From the NCBI GenBank assembly GCA_023374045.1, contig CM041778.1, positions 362,984,831 through 363,048,830 of the forward strand: DNA of 64,000 nt, given 5' to 3'. This DNA is from Limonium bicolor (lineage: Eukaryota > Streptophyta > Magnoliopsida > Caryophyllales > Plumbaginaceae). Of the stretch, positions 1 through 11,653 are shown one piece after another (the stretch's first letter is position 1; every line of letters starts with the position of its first letter). The position numbers and the translations under genes are program-made. A model generated the notes under the pieces. The model saw only the letters and a program-made list of their open reading frames with translations, had not been told where the DNA came from and searched no databases.

Positions 1-423
1 TGCCACTTCTTAGGGGTGTAACCCAGTGCGAACCCACAATAGAATCTTTGAAATGACCAGATAAGTCCTGTCCGTAGGCAACAATCCCAGGGTCAACCAA
101 CGGTTCTTAGAACCCTTCTCCTCCCTTCCTAGTTCCATAGGTCAAACTAGGTGGCGACTCTAGTCAATTTCCGCCCTCAGGGCATAAGTCCGCGTGGAGC
201 CCATTGAGAGCGGGTGTAGTGTTCACTAACACTCCCCCTTATGCTTTCTGGGAAAGACGGACGATTTAGTAGGTATTTGAGGGATGCCAAGAATAACGGG
301 TTTTCACCCTCCACAGAATGGCATTTTAGGATCTAGGCTTTTCAGTCAAGAACCATATTTAGATAGACCCCCCTCATACCGAAAAATCACCCTCCACACT
401 AACTACTTTGGAAGACAATCAAA
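1..423 (+). other. Unassigned leader upstream of Sirevirus gag
   Basis: No ORF or repeat is recognisable here. The stretch lies directly upstream of the gag start at 424, so it is probably 5' untranslated sequence of copia 1. The end of the LTR that closes this element at 21,367 does not recur here, so the 5' LTR should lie left of the window. A stretch near 150-215 (GTGGCGACTCTAGTC, then a GTGGAGCCCATTGAGAGCGGG-like run) vaguely resembles LTR/primer-site borders of other plant retroelements; I could not assign it. Confidence 0.4.
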
Positions 424-515
424 ATGTCTCACACAAGTCTACTAGCGGCAGAAGAAGGTTCTGCACCAAATCAACCACCACTAGCTAGTAGAAAAAAGGC
501 CACTTTCGGCCCCCC

Positions 516-632
516 ATTTTCGGCGGTTTATGGAGGAACCGCCGAAAATAGCAACTAAAAAGACCATTTTCGGCGGTTCCTATAGACAACCGCCGAAAAT
601 AGCCAACTAAAAAGACCATTTTCGGCGGTTGT
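516..632. repeat. Left subterminal palindromes of CACTA 1
   Basis: Two imperfect palindromes (516-549 and 566-600) have arms ATTTTCGGCGGTT / AACCGCCGAAAAT, and a half-copy lies at 618-631. Subterminal repeats are the usual transposase-binding sites of CACTA elements; binding here is inferred. Confidence 0.85.
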
Positions 633-647
633 AGTAGTCAGGAGAGG

Positions 648-2648
648 ATGATCCCGTATGATGAGCATTTACGTGTCCTCACTAGCTTCAAAGATCAGTT
701 GAGGGATGAGATCCTTGCTGAAGTGCGTCAGGGGACTGGTGCACCCCAGCCATATGCTCCTGCTTCTGATCCTTCTTATGGATATGCTCCTGCTTCTGAT
801 CCTGCTTCTGATCCTGCTGGACTGCACACAAGCACAGAGTCTAATGATCCGTATCCTTACGCATCTGTACAGGTAAATTTTAATATCTTTAACTGTTTTA
901 TTACTTGTCATATCGTTTATTACTTATTTATCAATTCAATCATCTACTAATCTGATTAAATTGTAGGATCCAATAAACTGCAACCTCTTGCTCCCGTACA
1001 ACAATCAAAATATACCAGTTGCAGAAGGAAGAGTGTACACATCACGCTCGAATGACGTGGTCCATGGCATGCCATTACAGCCGTATCACGGGAGAGTGTC
1101 TGTGGACGAACCGATATACACGTGTCCTGATTTAGCACTCCCTGTACCTACGGAGGAGTACAGCACGGTTCGGTCCGCAAAGGGTGCATTTCTTCAATGG
1201 CCTGTTCGCCTGATTCAGAAGTGTATGAAGGTACGCCCAATACTACCTTTAATATAGTTATTGTAGTAAATTATAAGTGTGTGGATGTTCAGTTCATGAT
1301 TAGTAATGTATGTCGATTGCAAATAGGCATTAAAGGAGAAATCAAAGTCTCCTGAAAAAAAAGTCAAAGATTACATCTTCTGGATACAGAGCATCCACCA
1401 ATGTCGTTACCAAACAAAACTTGGTGGATGATTCAATATATGCACGCTTGGGGCCAAACATGAAAGTGTTGCATGATGTGATCCGTGACTTCCCAGCTGA
1501 TAAAGATTCTATCCTTCTTAGCTTTGAACCTGACATTCTTCACTATGAAGAAGTTTTAGAAGTCGACTTGTGGACAAACGACTTGCAGGACATCCTGAAA
1601 TCTGACTGGGTGCCTATCACTGTTGTCCACTCATTCATTCAGTAAGTATTAGTCTTTTTTGGTAATTAAGTTATAAAGTGATGCCCTGAAACAATGTTAA
1701 TTACTATATCTTTTAATTAATGAATAGGTTTTTGCATGAGAAAATGCAAACTTTTTCACTTACTAAGTATGGATTTCTATGTCCTGAGAGAACGTCATAC
1801 ACTGCTGTGATGTCTGATGTACAAGGTAGTAAGCTCTACTTACAGCGTGCGATTGCTAACAGCATCAATGCGAGAAAGAAATATCTCCTGATGCCCTACC
1901 ATCAAAGGTAATAACTTGTGTTTATCATTTTAATTCCATTAAGCATGATCTTGTTGATTTTGACATTATAATGACATGTTAGTGTTTTGGTATTACATAG
2001 TGGTCATTGGGTCCTACTGGTGTTGTGTTTGGATCATGCACGTATACTATATCTTGATCCGCTTCGGCATACAGTGCCGAGTAATATCAAGATAAAGCCA
2101 CACCTTAACACGTAAGTACATTATAAACCACTTCTTTATGCATTTCAATTCTTTTAATTTAATTTTGTTGTGCATGGATATCCTAATTTTATTAATATAC
2201 ATTTATGACATTTAATGTGCAGTATATATCAAAGTGTTATGACTACCCATCTTGCTGTAAGGGTAAGAGGTGCTGTCCCCTGGACTGCAGTGAAGGTACA
2301 TGCATCACTTGTTTTTCATTGATAGAACAAATGTCTTATGTAATTAATCCTTTTTCTTTTCTTTGTTTAAGTGTCCACGTCAACCCGGGGGTTCGGAGTG
2401 TGGGTATTATGTCATGAGATATATGCATGACATAATCACCCTTTTTGGTGAGATGCAGGATCAATTAGAAAATGTATGTTAAGTCATATATATATTCTTT
2501 AATTTTAATGTATTTCTTTAATGATTAACTCATTTTGTATTGTTTTGTTTTTCAAAAGGTTTTCTCTAATGTTGGCGAATACGACAGACAAATGATCAAC
2601 GCTATGTTGGAGGATTGGGCGGAGTTTGTCTATATGAATTTAGTTTGA
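648..2648 (+). CDS. Ulp1-like C48 cysteine protease carried by CACTA 1 (eight exons)
   Basis: Predicted exons: 648-872, 967-1230, 1327-1641, 1728-1907, 2001-2111, 2223-2295, 2372-2473 and 2559-2648. All introns are GT-AG and phases match. Exon 1 is polar with PASDP repeats. Exon 2 resembles the DUF8039-type domain that precedes Ulp1 domains in plant transposon proteins. Exons 4-8 form a Ulp1/SENP (peptidase C48) domain with His in SGHW, Asp in YLDP, and Gln and Cys in CPRQPGGSECGYY, so the catalytic set is present. The family cleaves SUMO or similar modifiers. The only break seen is a one-base slip at the A run near 1,358-1,365 in exon 3. The true start may lie in lost upstream sequence, so 648 is tentative. 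Confidence 0.75.
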
Positions 2649-3031
2649 TTTTCACTTTGTTTTTTCGATCGAATTGTTATTTAGAACGTTAATGTTTAGA
2701 AATTTATGGCTAGGCTTGTGAAAGATGACCGGTTTGAGTACAATGAATATCTTGATAGTTGTATATCTATATGGTCATTTGTGACCATTTGAAATGGTTT
2801 GTATATGGTCATTTGTGACCATTTGAAATGTGTTGTTGGTCATTTGTGACCATTTCATCATTATTTTGTTTTTTGACAATTCTCTTACAAAGAGTGATTG
2901 ACATCCTCTACAATATGACGTAGAGAGATATTTGGATATATCTGGATGTTGTATCTGTATATTTTACAGGTTTGTTGACATATGTGGGATTGTAAACTAA
3001 AACGAAAAAAACCAAAAAAAAAAATATAGAA
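2649..3031. other. 3' flank of the protease gene within CACTA 1
   Basis: AT-rich non-coding DNA. At 2,773-2,858 the motif GGTCATTTGTGACCATTTGAAATG recurs three times as a short direct repeat, each copy containing the palindrome GGTCAttTGACC. No ORF is supported. Confidence 0.5.
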
Positions 3032-3360
3032 ATTTTCGGCGGTTCCTAGTAAGAACCGCCGAAAATAAGTAAAAAACTGGCTATTTTCGGCGGTTCTTAA
3101 GCTAAGAACCGCCGAAAATTGCCAGTTTTTTACTTATTTTCGGCGGTTCTTACTAGGACCGCCGAAAATGTCTGTTTTTTACCTCATTTTGAGCTGGGAC
3201 AGCGGTCATTTTCGGCGGTTTTGGCGTTTGGAACCGCCGAAAAAGGTTGTTATTTTCGGCGGTTTTATAACCGCCGAAACTTTGGAAGGGCCTTTTTCGG
3301 CGGTGTAATATTCGGCGGTTTAAAACCGCCGAAAAAGGCCCAAAAGAACCGCCGAAAATG
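3032..3360. repeat. Right subterminal palindrome array of CACTA 1
   Basis: About six palindromic copies of TTTTCGGCGGTT...AACCGCCGAAAA occur (near 3,032, 3,083, 3,137, 3,209, 3,252 and 3,295), ending with a half-copy at 3,346-3,360. The array is denser than at the left end. Each unit is CG- and CHG-rich, so binding could be methylation-sensitive (inference). Confidence 0.85.
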
Positions 3361-4306
3361 ACCCTTTTTCTACTAGTGACTCTTCATTGGAGACAACTAC
3401 ACTCACTGGAAGAATAAAATGAAGTTTCACATCAAGTCTGATGTTCCAAGAATGTGGAGGGTGATAACACACAGATAATACACCTTCCAGAACAATCAAG
3501 GACAAGACATATCTGTCGACAGCATGACGGATGATCAAATCAAGAAGTTGGTATTCAATGCTCGAGCCATAAGAATTCTGCACTATGCACTACTACCTGA
3601 GCAATATTCCAAAATAGCCTCAGCTAAAACAACTCAAGAGATCTGGAAAACTCTTGAAGTCACGTATTAAGGGAATAATGAGACCAAAAAGACTCACATT
3701 GAGTTGCTGCTCATTCACTGGGAGTTATTCAAGAAGGAAGAAAAGGAGAGCATTTCTGAAATACACATAAGGTTCACTAAGCTGATCAACAAAATATTGG
3801 TGCTTGGAAGATGTATCTCAAATGAGGATCGAATTCGAAAGTTCCTCAGATCTCTTCCTGCCTCCTTTGACAGCAAGGTCAATGCCATTCAAGAAGTCCA
3901 TGATCTATCTAAGATGTCCTTGGCAGACATGCTAGGTTCCCTAATGACGTTTGAGCTAAAAGTATGACAACGAAACTCAAAAAGCTCAACAAAATAAAAG
4001 GGGAAAGGCATAGCCCTTCAAGTAGCTGAAAACTCCGAGACAGGAGAAGACAATGATGAGATGGTCCTCTTTACTAAGAGGTACTTTTGAAAGTTCATAA
4101 GAAACAACATGAGGAAAGGAAGAGAACCCAAGGAGACCGATGATCATCGCAAGAAGAATAATAACAGGTGTTTTGGGTGCTCAAAGTGTGGGCATCACAT
4201 CAAAGACTATCCTCAACAGTCCCGAGATGACAATGACAAGATCAGGAAATTTGTCCAAAGATCGTTCAACAAAGGGCTAAGGAAAGAAGCATTTGTTGCT
4301 GCATAG

Positions 4307-4925
4307 TGAGACTCAGAGCTAAGCGATAATGATCAAACCTTAGATAGTGATCCCTCCGAGGATGAGAAAGCTCACCTATGCCTTGAGGAAGTTTGCTTGA
4401 TGGCACAAGATAAGGACATATTAGAATCAAAAGATGAAGATCAAAATAAGGTAAACTACTCTAAACTTAGAAAGAAAATTTTAAAGGCTGAACTTGCTAG
4501 ACTTAGAAAGTTTTCTCTTGTATTAGTTGATCAACTTGAGGCTTTGGAAAATGAAAATAAGGAACTTTTTGAGGAAATAAGAAATTGGAGAAAAACTCAG
4601 ACAAGGATAAGGTAGAAAATCTTATGAAAGCACTCATGAAATTGCAAATCGATTATAATGAAATTCTTTCTGGCTCATGAAAAGATGAAATTAGAAAAAC
4701 AACCAGAAATTGATGAATTGATTGCTACACTTAGCACAAAAGATAAGGAACTAGCAATCGTTAAAGAAAAATATGCAAAGCTAGAAGCTATATCTAGGAT
4801 ACCCATATGGAGAAAAAACGTCAGGTCGGATACCAGTCAGAGACTAGTCGTAGAGGTGTCTGCCATCTGTGTAGACAACCTGGTCATCATGAAGCCAAAT
4901 TCTATAGAACACGTTTTTTAAGGCA
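4307..4925 (+). pseudogene. Copia 1 gag-pol linker: coiled coil and second zinc knuckle
   Basis: The region encodes lysine/glutamate-rich helical sequence (4,397-4,615 and 4,658-4,800, such as LRKKILKAELARLRKFSL) likely to form a coiled coil. It is followed near 4,855-4,910 by CHLCRQPGHHEAKFY, a CCHC-like knuckle with the last Cys replaced. A helical linker with a second knuckle before the protease fits Sirevirus polyproteins. Stops at 4,304, 4,613 and 4,919 and frame changes break the ORF. Confidence 0.6.
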
Positions 4926-6600
4926 TTGGCAACTCAAGAAAATAGGACTAAAATAGGTAGTAAAAAATGATCCTAGAACTATGATTGCTAGTGAAGATGG
5001 GTCCAAATCTTCTATGGACCCAAACCCCATACCACTAATGTGTTAAGTGCAGAATTGAGTGGGAATGGACCCTTGCTGGTACATCGACAGTGGGTTCTCT
5101 AAACACATGACAGGAGACAAATTGAAGTTCTTCTCACTCGAACCAAGAAGCCAAGGAACCGTTTCCATTGACGACAACAAGAAAGGAAAAATCTTCGGTG
5201 TCAGTAAGGTTGGTTTCACCTTTTGACTATGTCATAGATAATGTCAATTTAGTTAATGGTTTAAAATTCAATTTGCTCAGCGTGTCTCAAATATGTGACA
5301 AAGGCAATTCAGTTCACTTCTATTCTACAAATTGTAGCATAGTAAGTCAGGACAATGGCAAAAAGTTGTTAAAGGGAAAAAGATGAAAAAATGTTTATGT
5401 AACTAGCTTGGAGGATATTGATAGTCCAAATCTTCCATGTTTGACTGCTTCAATAGATGACTCCACTTTATGGCACAAAAGACTAGGGCATGTTAGCATT
5501 TCCTTGTTAAGAAAGCTCGTCAAGAAACGGTTGGTAAGAGGTCTCCCTGAGATTAAAGAATCTAAGACCAATCTTTGTGATGCTTGTGTTAGAAGTAAAC
5601 AAACTAAGATCTCTTTCAAATAAAAGAACTTACTAAGTACATCCAAGCCACTTGAGTTACTTCACATGGACTTATGTAGGGCCTATGAGAATTAAAAGTT
5701 TTGAAGGAAATTGAAATGTGTTTGTAATTGTTGATGACTACTCACGATTTGTTTGGACACTCTTCATTGCTTCCAAAGATCAAGCCTTTGAGAAATTTCA
5801 AGCCTTTACAGGAAAAGTCCAAGTACAACTCAGCCATAAGATCAAGGCACTTAGGTCTGATTATGGGTCAGAATTTGAGAATTAACCATTCATGGATATG
5901 TGTAAACAACATGGAATTAATCATATATATTCAGCACCAAGGACACCCCAACAAAATGGGGTAGTTGAGCGTAAGAATAGAACATTACAAGAGGTAGCTA
6001 GGGCCATGCTATTGGGGAGCAGTCTTTCTCAGGTCTTCTAGGCAGAAGTAGTTGCAACTGCATGCTATATCACAAATAGAACGCTTATACGACCTATCAT
6101 CAACAAAACACTCTATGAGCTAATCAAGGGAAGGAAACCAAACATAAATCACTTCAAGATCTTTGGTCGTAAATGTTATGTCCACAACGATGAAAATGAT
6201 GCCCTAGATAAGTTTGACGCTAAAAGTGATGTGGCTATCTTCCTTGGGTACTTTGAAAGGAGCTGTGCATACAAAGTCTACAATAAAAGGACATTGAAGG
6301 TGGAGGAAAGTGTACATGTGGTCCTTGATGAAGCTGAAGTTCAAAAAGTCAAAAAGTCTGAAAAAGATGAAGAACTTGGATTTGATATAGCTAATCAAGA
6401 GCACACAGACATTCCCAAAGATGAATCACCAACCAAGAAAAACCTGCCCGACAGGTCAGCGACAGGCCAACAACAGGTCAATGAAGAAAACAATGATGTC
6501 GAAGATCCTCTATCACCATCAACTATTCATCAATCTCATACTTTGTACAAAGATCATCCATTGAAGAACATCATATCAGATATCTCCAAAGGAATTCAAA
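4926..6600 (+). pseudogene. pol: Copia 1 protease and integrase
   Basis: The protease active site is seen as WYIDSG near 5,076. A GAG-pre-integrase zinc domain follows at 5,408-5,623 (LWHKRLGHVS ... CDACVRSK). The integrase core has all three acidic residues: VDDYS near 5,731, LRSDYGSEF near 5,855, and GVVERKNRT near 5,960. The ORF at 6,231-6,854 covers the integrase C-terminal part (FLGY), a polar linker and the start of reverse transcriptase. Frames change at about 5,215, 5,390, 5,700 and 5,880, so no intact protein can be made. Confidence 0.85.
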
Positions 6601-7693
6601 CCAGAGCACAAGCTAGAGATCTTCTAGCATTTTCAACGATAGTTTCACCCATTGAACCCAAAAATATCGAAGAAGCTCTTCAAGACTCAGACTGTATTAA
6701 AGCAATGAAAGAAGAATTGAATCAGTTTGAAAGATGCAAAGTCTGGCACCTTGTGTCTCGTCCTAAACATCAAGGAGTACTTGGAACTAAATGGGTCTTT
6801 AGAAACAAGCTAAATGAATTGGGGAAGTCGGTAGGGACAAAGCTCATCTGGTAGCTCAAGGTTATCGTCAACAAGAAAGGATAGACTTCCAAGAAACCTT
6901 TGCTCCTGTAGCATGGATGGAGTCCATTCGATTGTTGATTGCTTTTACTGCACATAAAGAATCAAACTTTTCCAACTTGACATCAAAAGTGCTTTTCTCA
7001 ATGGATATGTCAAGGAAGAAGTGTATGTTGAACAACCTCCAGGTTTTGAGACTCAAGAAGGAAGAGACATGGTACTCAAGCTTGACAAAGCTCTTTATGG
7101 GCTCAAACAAGCTCCAAGATCATGGTATGATCGTCTATCTTCCTATTTGATAGAAAACCAATTCAAGAGAGGAAAAGTGGATAAAACCTTGTTTGTTTAC
7201 AACAAAAAAATGACTTCTTAATTGTGCAAGTATATGTTGATGATATAGTCTTTGGAGCCTCTGATGAGAAGTATTTCAAGAAATTCGAGACGTAGATGAA
7301 GAAGGATTTTAAGATGAGTGATCTAGGAGAATTGAAGTTCTTCTTAGGACTTCAAGTCAAGCAGGATAACGAAGGGACTATCATATCCCAAGAGAAGTAT
7401 GTAAAGGATTTGTTGAAGAGATTTGGAATGGAGGCATGTAAACCGTTTGACACACCTATGATAGTTGGCGCAAAAATGGGCATCACGGCTGGTGACCGAC
7501 CAGTTGACCAGTGATCATATAGGGAGATGATTGGTTCTCTACTCTATTTAACTACTAGTAGACCTGATGTTATGTATAGTGTTTACTTATGTGACAGGTT
7601 TCAAGCAGATCCAAGAGAAAGTCACCTCATAGATGTGAAAAAGGATCCTACACTATCTCAAGGGGACCATGAATCTTGGTCCCTTCTATTCTA
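6601..7693 (+). pseudogene. pol: Copia 1 reverse transcriptase, truncated by the Athila LTR
   Basis: The domain starts at EEALQDSDCIKAMKEEL (about 6,670) and continues through [24 protein letters not shown] (7,087-7,130), the catalytic YVDDIVFG (near 7,235) and FLGLQVKQ to a SYREMIGSLLYLTTSRPD block near 7,520. It ends in the connection segment at 7,693, exactly where the Athila LTR begins. Frameshifts near 6,830 and 7,215 and an in-frame TGA at 7,512 are present. The active-site aspartates are intact, but the gene is not. Confidence 0.9.
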
Positions 7694-9173
7694 TGTTTAC
7701 TGAATGGTTTAAAACCTAATTCGGTAAGTGTACTGGTCTTTGTAACAAGTTTTCCTAGAAAGTATTCCCTAGGTTATCGAACCAAGGAGGCAATGTCTAG
7801 TTTAATCTCAATAAAAATAACTATTTAATTAATGGAAACAGTAAACAGGAAATTGGGGGGTTTAGTTGATGATATTGTAATTCTAAAATTAACTAAAATA
7901 AATAATAACAAGAACAATAGCAATAACAATAACTGTAGAAAGGAAAGTGTTGGTCTTCTTGATAATTAATGAGAGAAATCCCTGTTTACTACTCCTCCTG
8001 GTTCTTAGTTCCCTTCTCAATGTGTTCATCCAATTCTAGATTAAAATCCTAGATCAAATTATTTCACATCCAGCCTCCCGCTCAGCGAAATCTAACTAAC
8101 AATTACCAAATCCTAACTCTCGTTATGAATTTCCTAATTGTTAATAGCTTTAAGCATGATATAGTCAGATAATCAGTTAATATTTTAGAGGAATTTCCGT
8201 TTCTAAATTAATTGGTTTTGTTCCTGTAGTCTATTGAATGCCACAGTTCACACTTGTAAGCAAACAAACTAGTAATCTCTAATAATTGGCCAGACTATCA
8301 GAGAATTAAAACAAACAAATAACAAAACTTTAATCATATTAAAACTGGTAAAACCACAAAGATATCGGAACTTCGAATTCGGATTACATAGCAAACCGGA
8401 ATCTAAAAGTACTACTTATCCATAGTCTTGTTAACAATAAACAAATCTATAGAAAATAGTATTAGAGAGATAGAACAAGAAGAAACTCTGATTTGGAACT
8501 CCGTGGTGAAGTCTCTGTGTTGAATCTCTAATCTGCTCTACTCAAACTCCTAGTCAAAATCTTCATAATCTGCTAACTCTCTCTCTCTCTCTCTCTGTTG
8601 TGAAGACTGTCACGTAGAATGAAACTTAGGTTTAAAACTCTCAAATCACTCTCTTTTAATGCGGCCGCCCTCTCCTTAAAGATAAAATAAAAGAATCTTT
8701 TATTCTCGTGAGCGATCTCTGGCCCTCCGCTAATATTGGTCCGGGTTTGCAAACAAGTACGCAAACCCGGACCACCTCTAAAACTAGGAAGACTGTTTTC
8801 TCTGAAGGATGGTCCGGTTTGCAAACAAGTACGTAAACCCGGTACACGTCGGAAACTAGGCAGAGAAGTCTTCGAAGGGATGGTCCGGGTTTACAAACTA
8901 GGACACAAACCTGGACCATCATAAAAACACGGCATTAGTAGACAAAACTCAACATTTAACTCTAGTTTGACTTCCACTTGTTGCCTCAAACTCTAAAGTC
9001 TTCATTTAAGCACCTTCTTGAACATTTTGTCCTGAAAACATATCAAATCAATTATAGGAGATAAATATAACAATAAAGTGTAAATAAAGCATTAAGGAGG
9101 GAATTTAAATTCATAACGTAGATAATTAAGCATGAATTAGCCTCGTAAACTTAGGCAAATTCCCGACTTATCA
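7694..9173 (-). repeat. Athila 3' LTR (1,480 bp)
   Basis: On the plus strand it runs TGTTTACTG...GACTTATCA, giving TGATAAGTC...CAGTAAACA on the coding strand. The inner border lies next to a purine run (GTGAGGAAGT) after a conserved GAGGGCAAGCC block usual at gypsy pol/LTR borders. It contains three hairpin-like palindromes (8,738-8,919) and a CT microsatellite at 8,578-8,597. No second copy exists in the window. Confidence 0.85.
8738..8919. repeat. Palindrome array in the Athila LTR
   Basis: Three units start at 8,738, 8,811 and 8,882 (71-73 bp apart). Each reads GGTCCGGGTTTGC, about 10 bases of loop, then GCAAACCCGGACC with a few mismatches, so each can fold into a stem of about 13 bp. Spacers between the units are also similar (CTAAAACTAGG type). 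Confidence 0.9.
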
Positions 9174-10589
9174 ACTTCCTCACACTTAATCTTGGCTTGC
9201 CCTCAAGCAAATAGAAACATACTGAAATCTTACAAAAGGGAGACGTCAGTTTAGAACCGTGCACAAGGAGATCAAATAATGAAAAGCATTCACAGAAAAC
9301 AATGATCCACACATGCAGGTTTTCATAAACAATGAATTAAGAAGTACTTTCCCAAAGCTTAAGACACATGGTAAAACCACTTGGCTCAGATTTCATTCAG
9401 GGGCTACTTTCCAATTAACTTTCTACAATCCATGGACGACAAGGGGTGAGAAGTAATATCTTATTCCATATTACCTTTCATCACCACGTACTCATAATCA
9501 AGAAACAATTTACACTTTGCATTTGAAATTAATAAACTTCTTCAACTTTCTAAACAAGCATTAACTTTCTTCTTTATATCCCTCAGACTTTTCTCTCCAT
9601 TCATGTAATAGTGTTGGGTCTTCTATCCCCGATCAGATAACCTTAGGTAGATGGGTGATGAAGCACCCCAAGGACTTAATTACGAAATGGACGAGGCCTG
9701 CTTTTGGGCAAAAAGTTTGATTAGAGGAGTACCTTGTCTATGTCCTTCATTCCTTTCATTCAAGAATCATTTCCAAAGTCCCCAAGTGAAATCAAAGACA
9801 AATAGTTACACTAATAGGCTTAACTTTTTTAAATGAAGAAATAGAAAAGCATTCACCAAAACTGTAGATACAAGCAGTGCAATCAGAATTTCCACAACTA
9901 TTCTTCAGCTTTGATCCCAAAGAAACTAGTGCTACTTGTGCGGTGTTCCAAACCAACTTTTCCAACCACTGAATAGGACTCAGGTATATTATGCAACAAA
10001 AATTTTGAGGGCCAACAAAAAATTAGTGAAAATTTAGTGGTAAAAATGTTCAAAATTAGCACATTTGAATGTAATTGAGCATGAGCATGTGTAATTTCCT
10101 CTCCCCACACTTAAAAATAAGCAATGGCCTCATTGCTGCAGGATAATGACTAAGAGAGAAGAAAAACACAAATTCAACAGAAAACAACGTTCGAAGATTA
10201 AAAGAAGTTAGAAAATTACGCCCCTGGAGTATGGTGGGGACAACGTCCTCACACTTATGTAAGAACATCAAGGTGTTGAATTCTGTAGAAAGTTCGACAG
10301 AGTTTCCTTTGTTTCTCTCAATACCTCACACTCAGCAAATTCAAACATGTACCTCAATCAATAAAATCAACAGCCAATAGTAACTTGCAGAAGCATTAAA
10401 AGTACAGGTATAACATTATAGTTATGAAATACAACTAGAATGTAAAGGCAAAGTGTGAATCCAAAACAAAATAAAATAGAAAGTACAACCGAATGAAACT
10501 GCTAAGAAATAACTAAGAAAATAAAACAAGACAAAACAAAGGAAAAGGCAGAAAACGAAATAAACCCAAACTCCAGAAAATGAAGTGGC
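9174..10589 (-). other. Athila 3' untranslated region
   Basis: About 1.4 kb lies between the env-like ORF and the 3' LTR. It is AT-rich with no supported ORF. Long untranslated stretches here are normal for Athila elements. Confidence 0.6.
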
Positions 10590-11653
10590 CTAAGGTCGTG
10601 GAGGCTGTGACTGTGACCCATGTGGAAGATACCACGCCTCCATACGTGCAAAGCAGGCGGCATCATAATCATCCAGACGCGAGTCAAACCCATCAAAACG
10701 AGTGGTGCATACCCCCTGCCAATCTCTGAACTTAGTCATCATCTTGTAGCCCTACGTCTGGCCTACTGCAGGCATATCAGCATCCCGAATCTCTGAAGGT
10801 CCGGCCACATCAACACCAGAAGACCGGGCAGCTCTCTCTCCCAGTCGGGCACGATGGCACTTAATCCATCCGTCCCCGATCTTCTCCCACTGAAAATGAT
10901 GCATTGCTGACATGTCTAAGGGAGATCAGGGATACTGAGGCTGCTCATCACTGAAGTCAACTCCAACCTTCTTAAAAGAGAGTGCAGAAAGTGCGGGAAG
11001 GCAAGAGAAGCAGTACTGTCCACATCCATGATCCACAGAATATGATCAAAAATCACCTTACATAAAACTATAGGAAAAGCACCGCGAGAGAACTCATCAT
11101 CCAAAAGATGGCGCAAAAAGTAGTCCAGTGAATTAAGGTCAGCGCAATCTCTAGGACAAGCATTATGCATTATAACAACCAGAATAAAACGCTCAAGCGG
11201 GGTCTGTAGCTTGTCCCCCGTCATGACCTACTTATCCCTCATAGACCATCTTTGACGGTTCTGCACCTCAAGGTCATTAACAACTAAACGCATATAGTAC
11301 TCTTTTTCCCACTTGATATCATTCTCCTTATGTTTCAAAGTTTCTCTCAAATCACCATCACCAGATACCCGATTCTGCACTCCAAAGTACTCCCTGATAT
11401 GTGAATACTCATTCAGCAAATTGCTCCACCCCTTTGAGCCAAATAAAGTATCCAGATCAAACTCAGCAATAAGATCAGAAGCTACTGACCTTTCCGGAAT
11501 TATTTACCGATCCTTGACATTATACCAATCGAAAGCTGCCTCACTGATGAAATCTGAATGCTCAGTCTCGCGGTATCGGACTGGCTGAGTCGGTGTGGGC
11601 GCGGCAGAGGTGGATGATGTAGCAGTGGACCTTCGGGCTCTCTTCGGTGCCAT
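10590..11653 (-). pseudogene. Athila env-like ORF (plant 'putative transposon protein' type)
   Basis: It starts MAPKRARRSTATSS at 11,653 and reads in one frame to a stop at 10,590-10,592, interrupted by stops near 11,504, 11,228, 10,916 and 10,745. The central part (WSNLLNEYSHIREYFGVQNR ... LQTPLERFILVVIMHN) matches the type of ORF found after pol in Athila elements. No signal peptide or clear membrane segment is seen, so 'env-like' refers to position only. The function of these proteins is unknown. Confidence 0.7.

Larger units (their letters stand above)
483..3378 (+). mobile_element. CACTA 1: 2.9-kb non-autonomous CACTA (En/Spm) element carrying a Ulp1-like protease gene
   Basis: The right end reads ...TTTTTCTACTAGTG, the inverse of CACTAGTAGAAAAA. 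The left end reads AGCTAGTAGAAAAAA, the same terminus with its first bases altered. ACT flanks the element at 480-482 and 3,379-3,381, a 3-bp duplication typical of CACTA transposons, and the host gag frame is continuous without it. Both subterminal regions hold palindromes on TTTTCGGCGGTT. There is no TNP2-type transposase, so it could only move with help in trans. It does carry an eight-exon gene (648-2,648). Confidence 0.85.
424..4306 (+). pseudogene. gag: Copia 1 gag, split by a CACTA insertion
   Basis: This is the capsid-nucleocapsid precursor of a Ty1/copia element. The N-terminus (MSHTSLLAAEEGS) is at 424-482. The frame resumes at 3,382 with a typical copia gag opening (LFIGDNYTHWKNKM), then the capsid (UBN2-like) fold to 3,966, and a CCHC-type knuckle (CFGCSKCGHHIKDYP) near 4,160-4,215 in which the last Cys is replaced by Tyr. 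Stops occur at about 3,476, 3,668 and 3,966. Between the halves sits the 2.9-kb CACTA, and removing it with one ACT duplication restores frame continuity. Identity as gag is well supported; function is lost. Confidence 0.85.

Noticed and set aside
669..911. Minus-strand ORF opposite exon 1 of the CACTA protease gene, Arg/Ser/Ile-rich.
   Set aside because: Shadow of the PASDP repeats on the plus strand.
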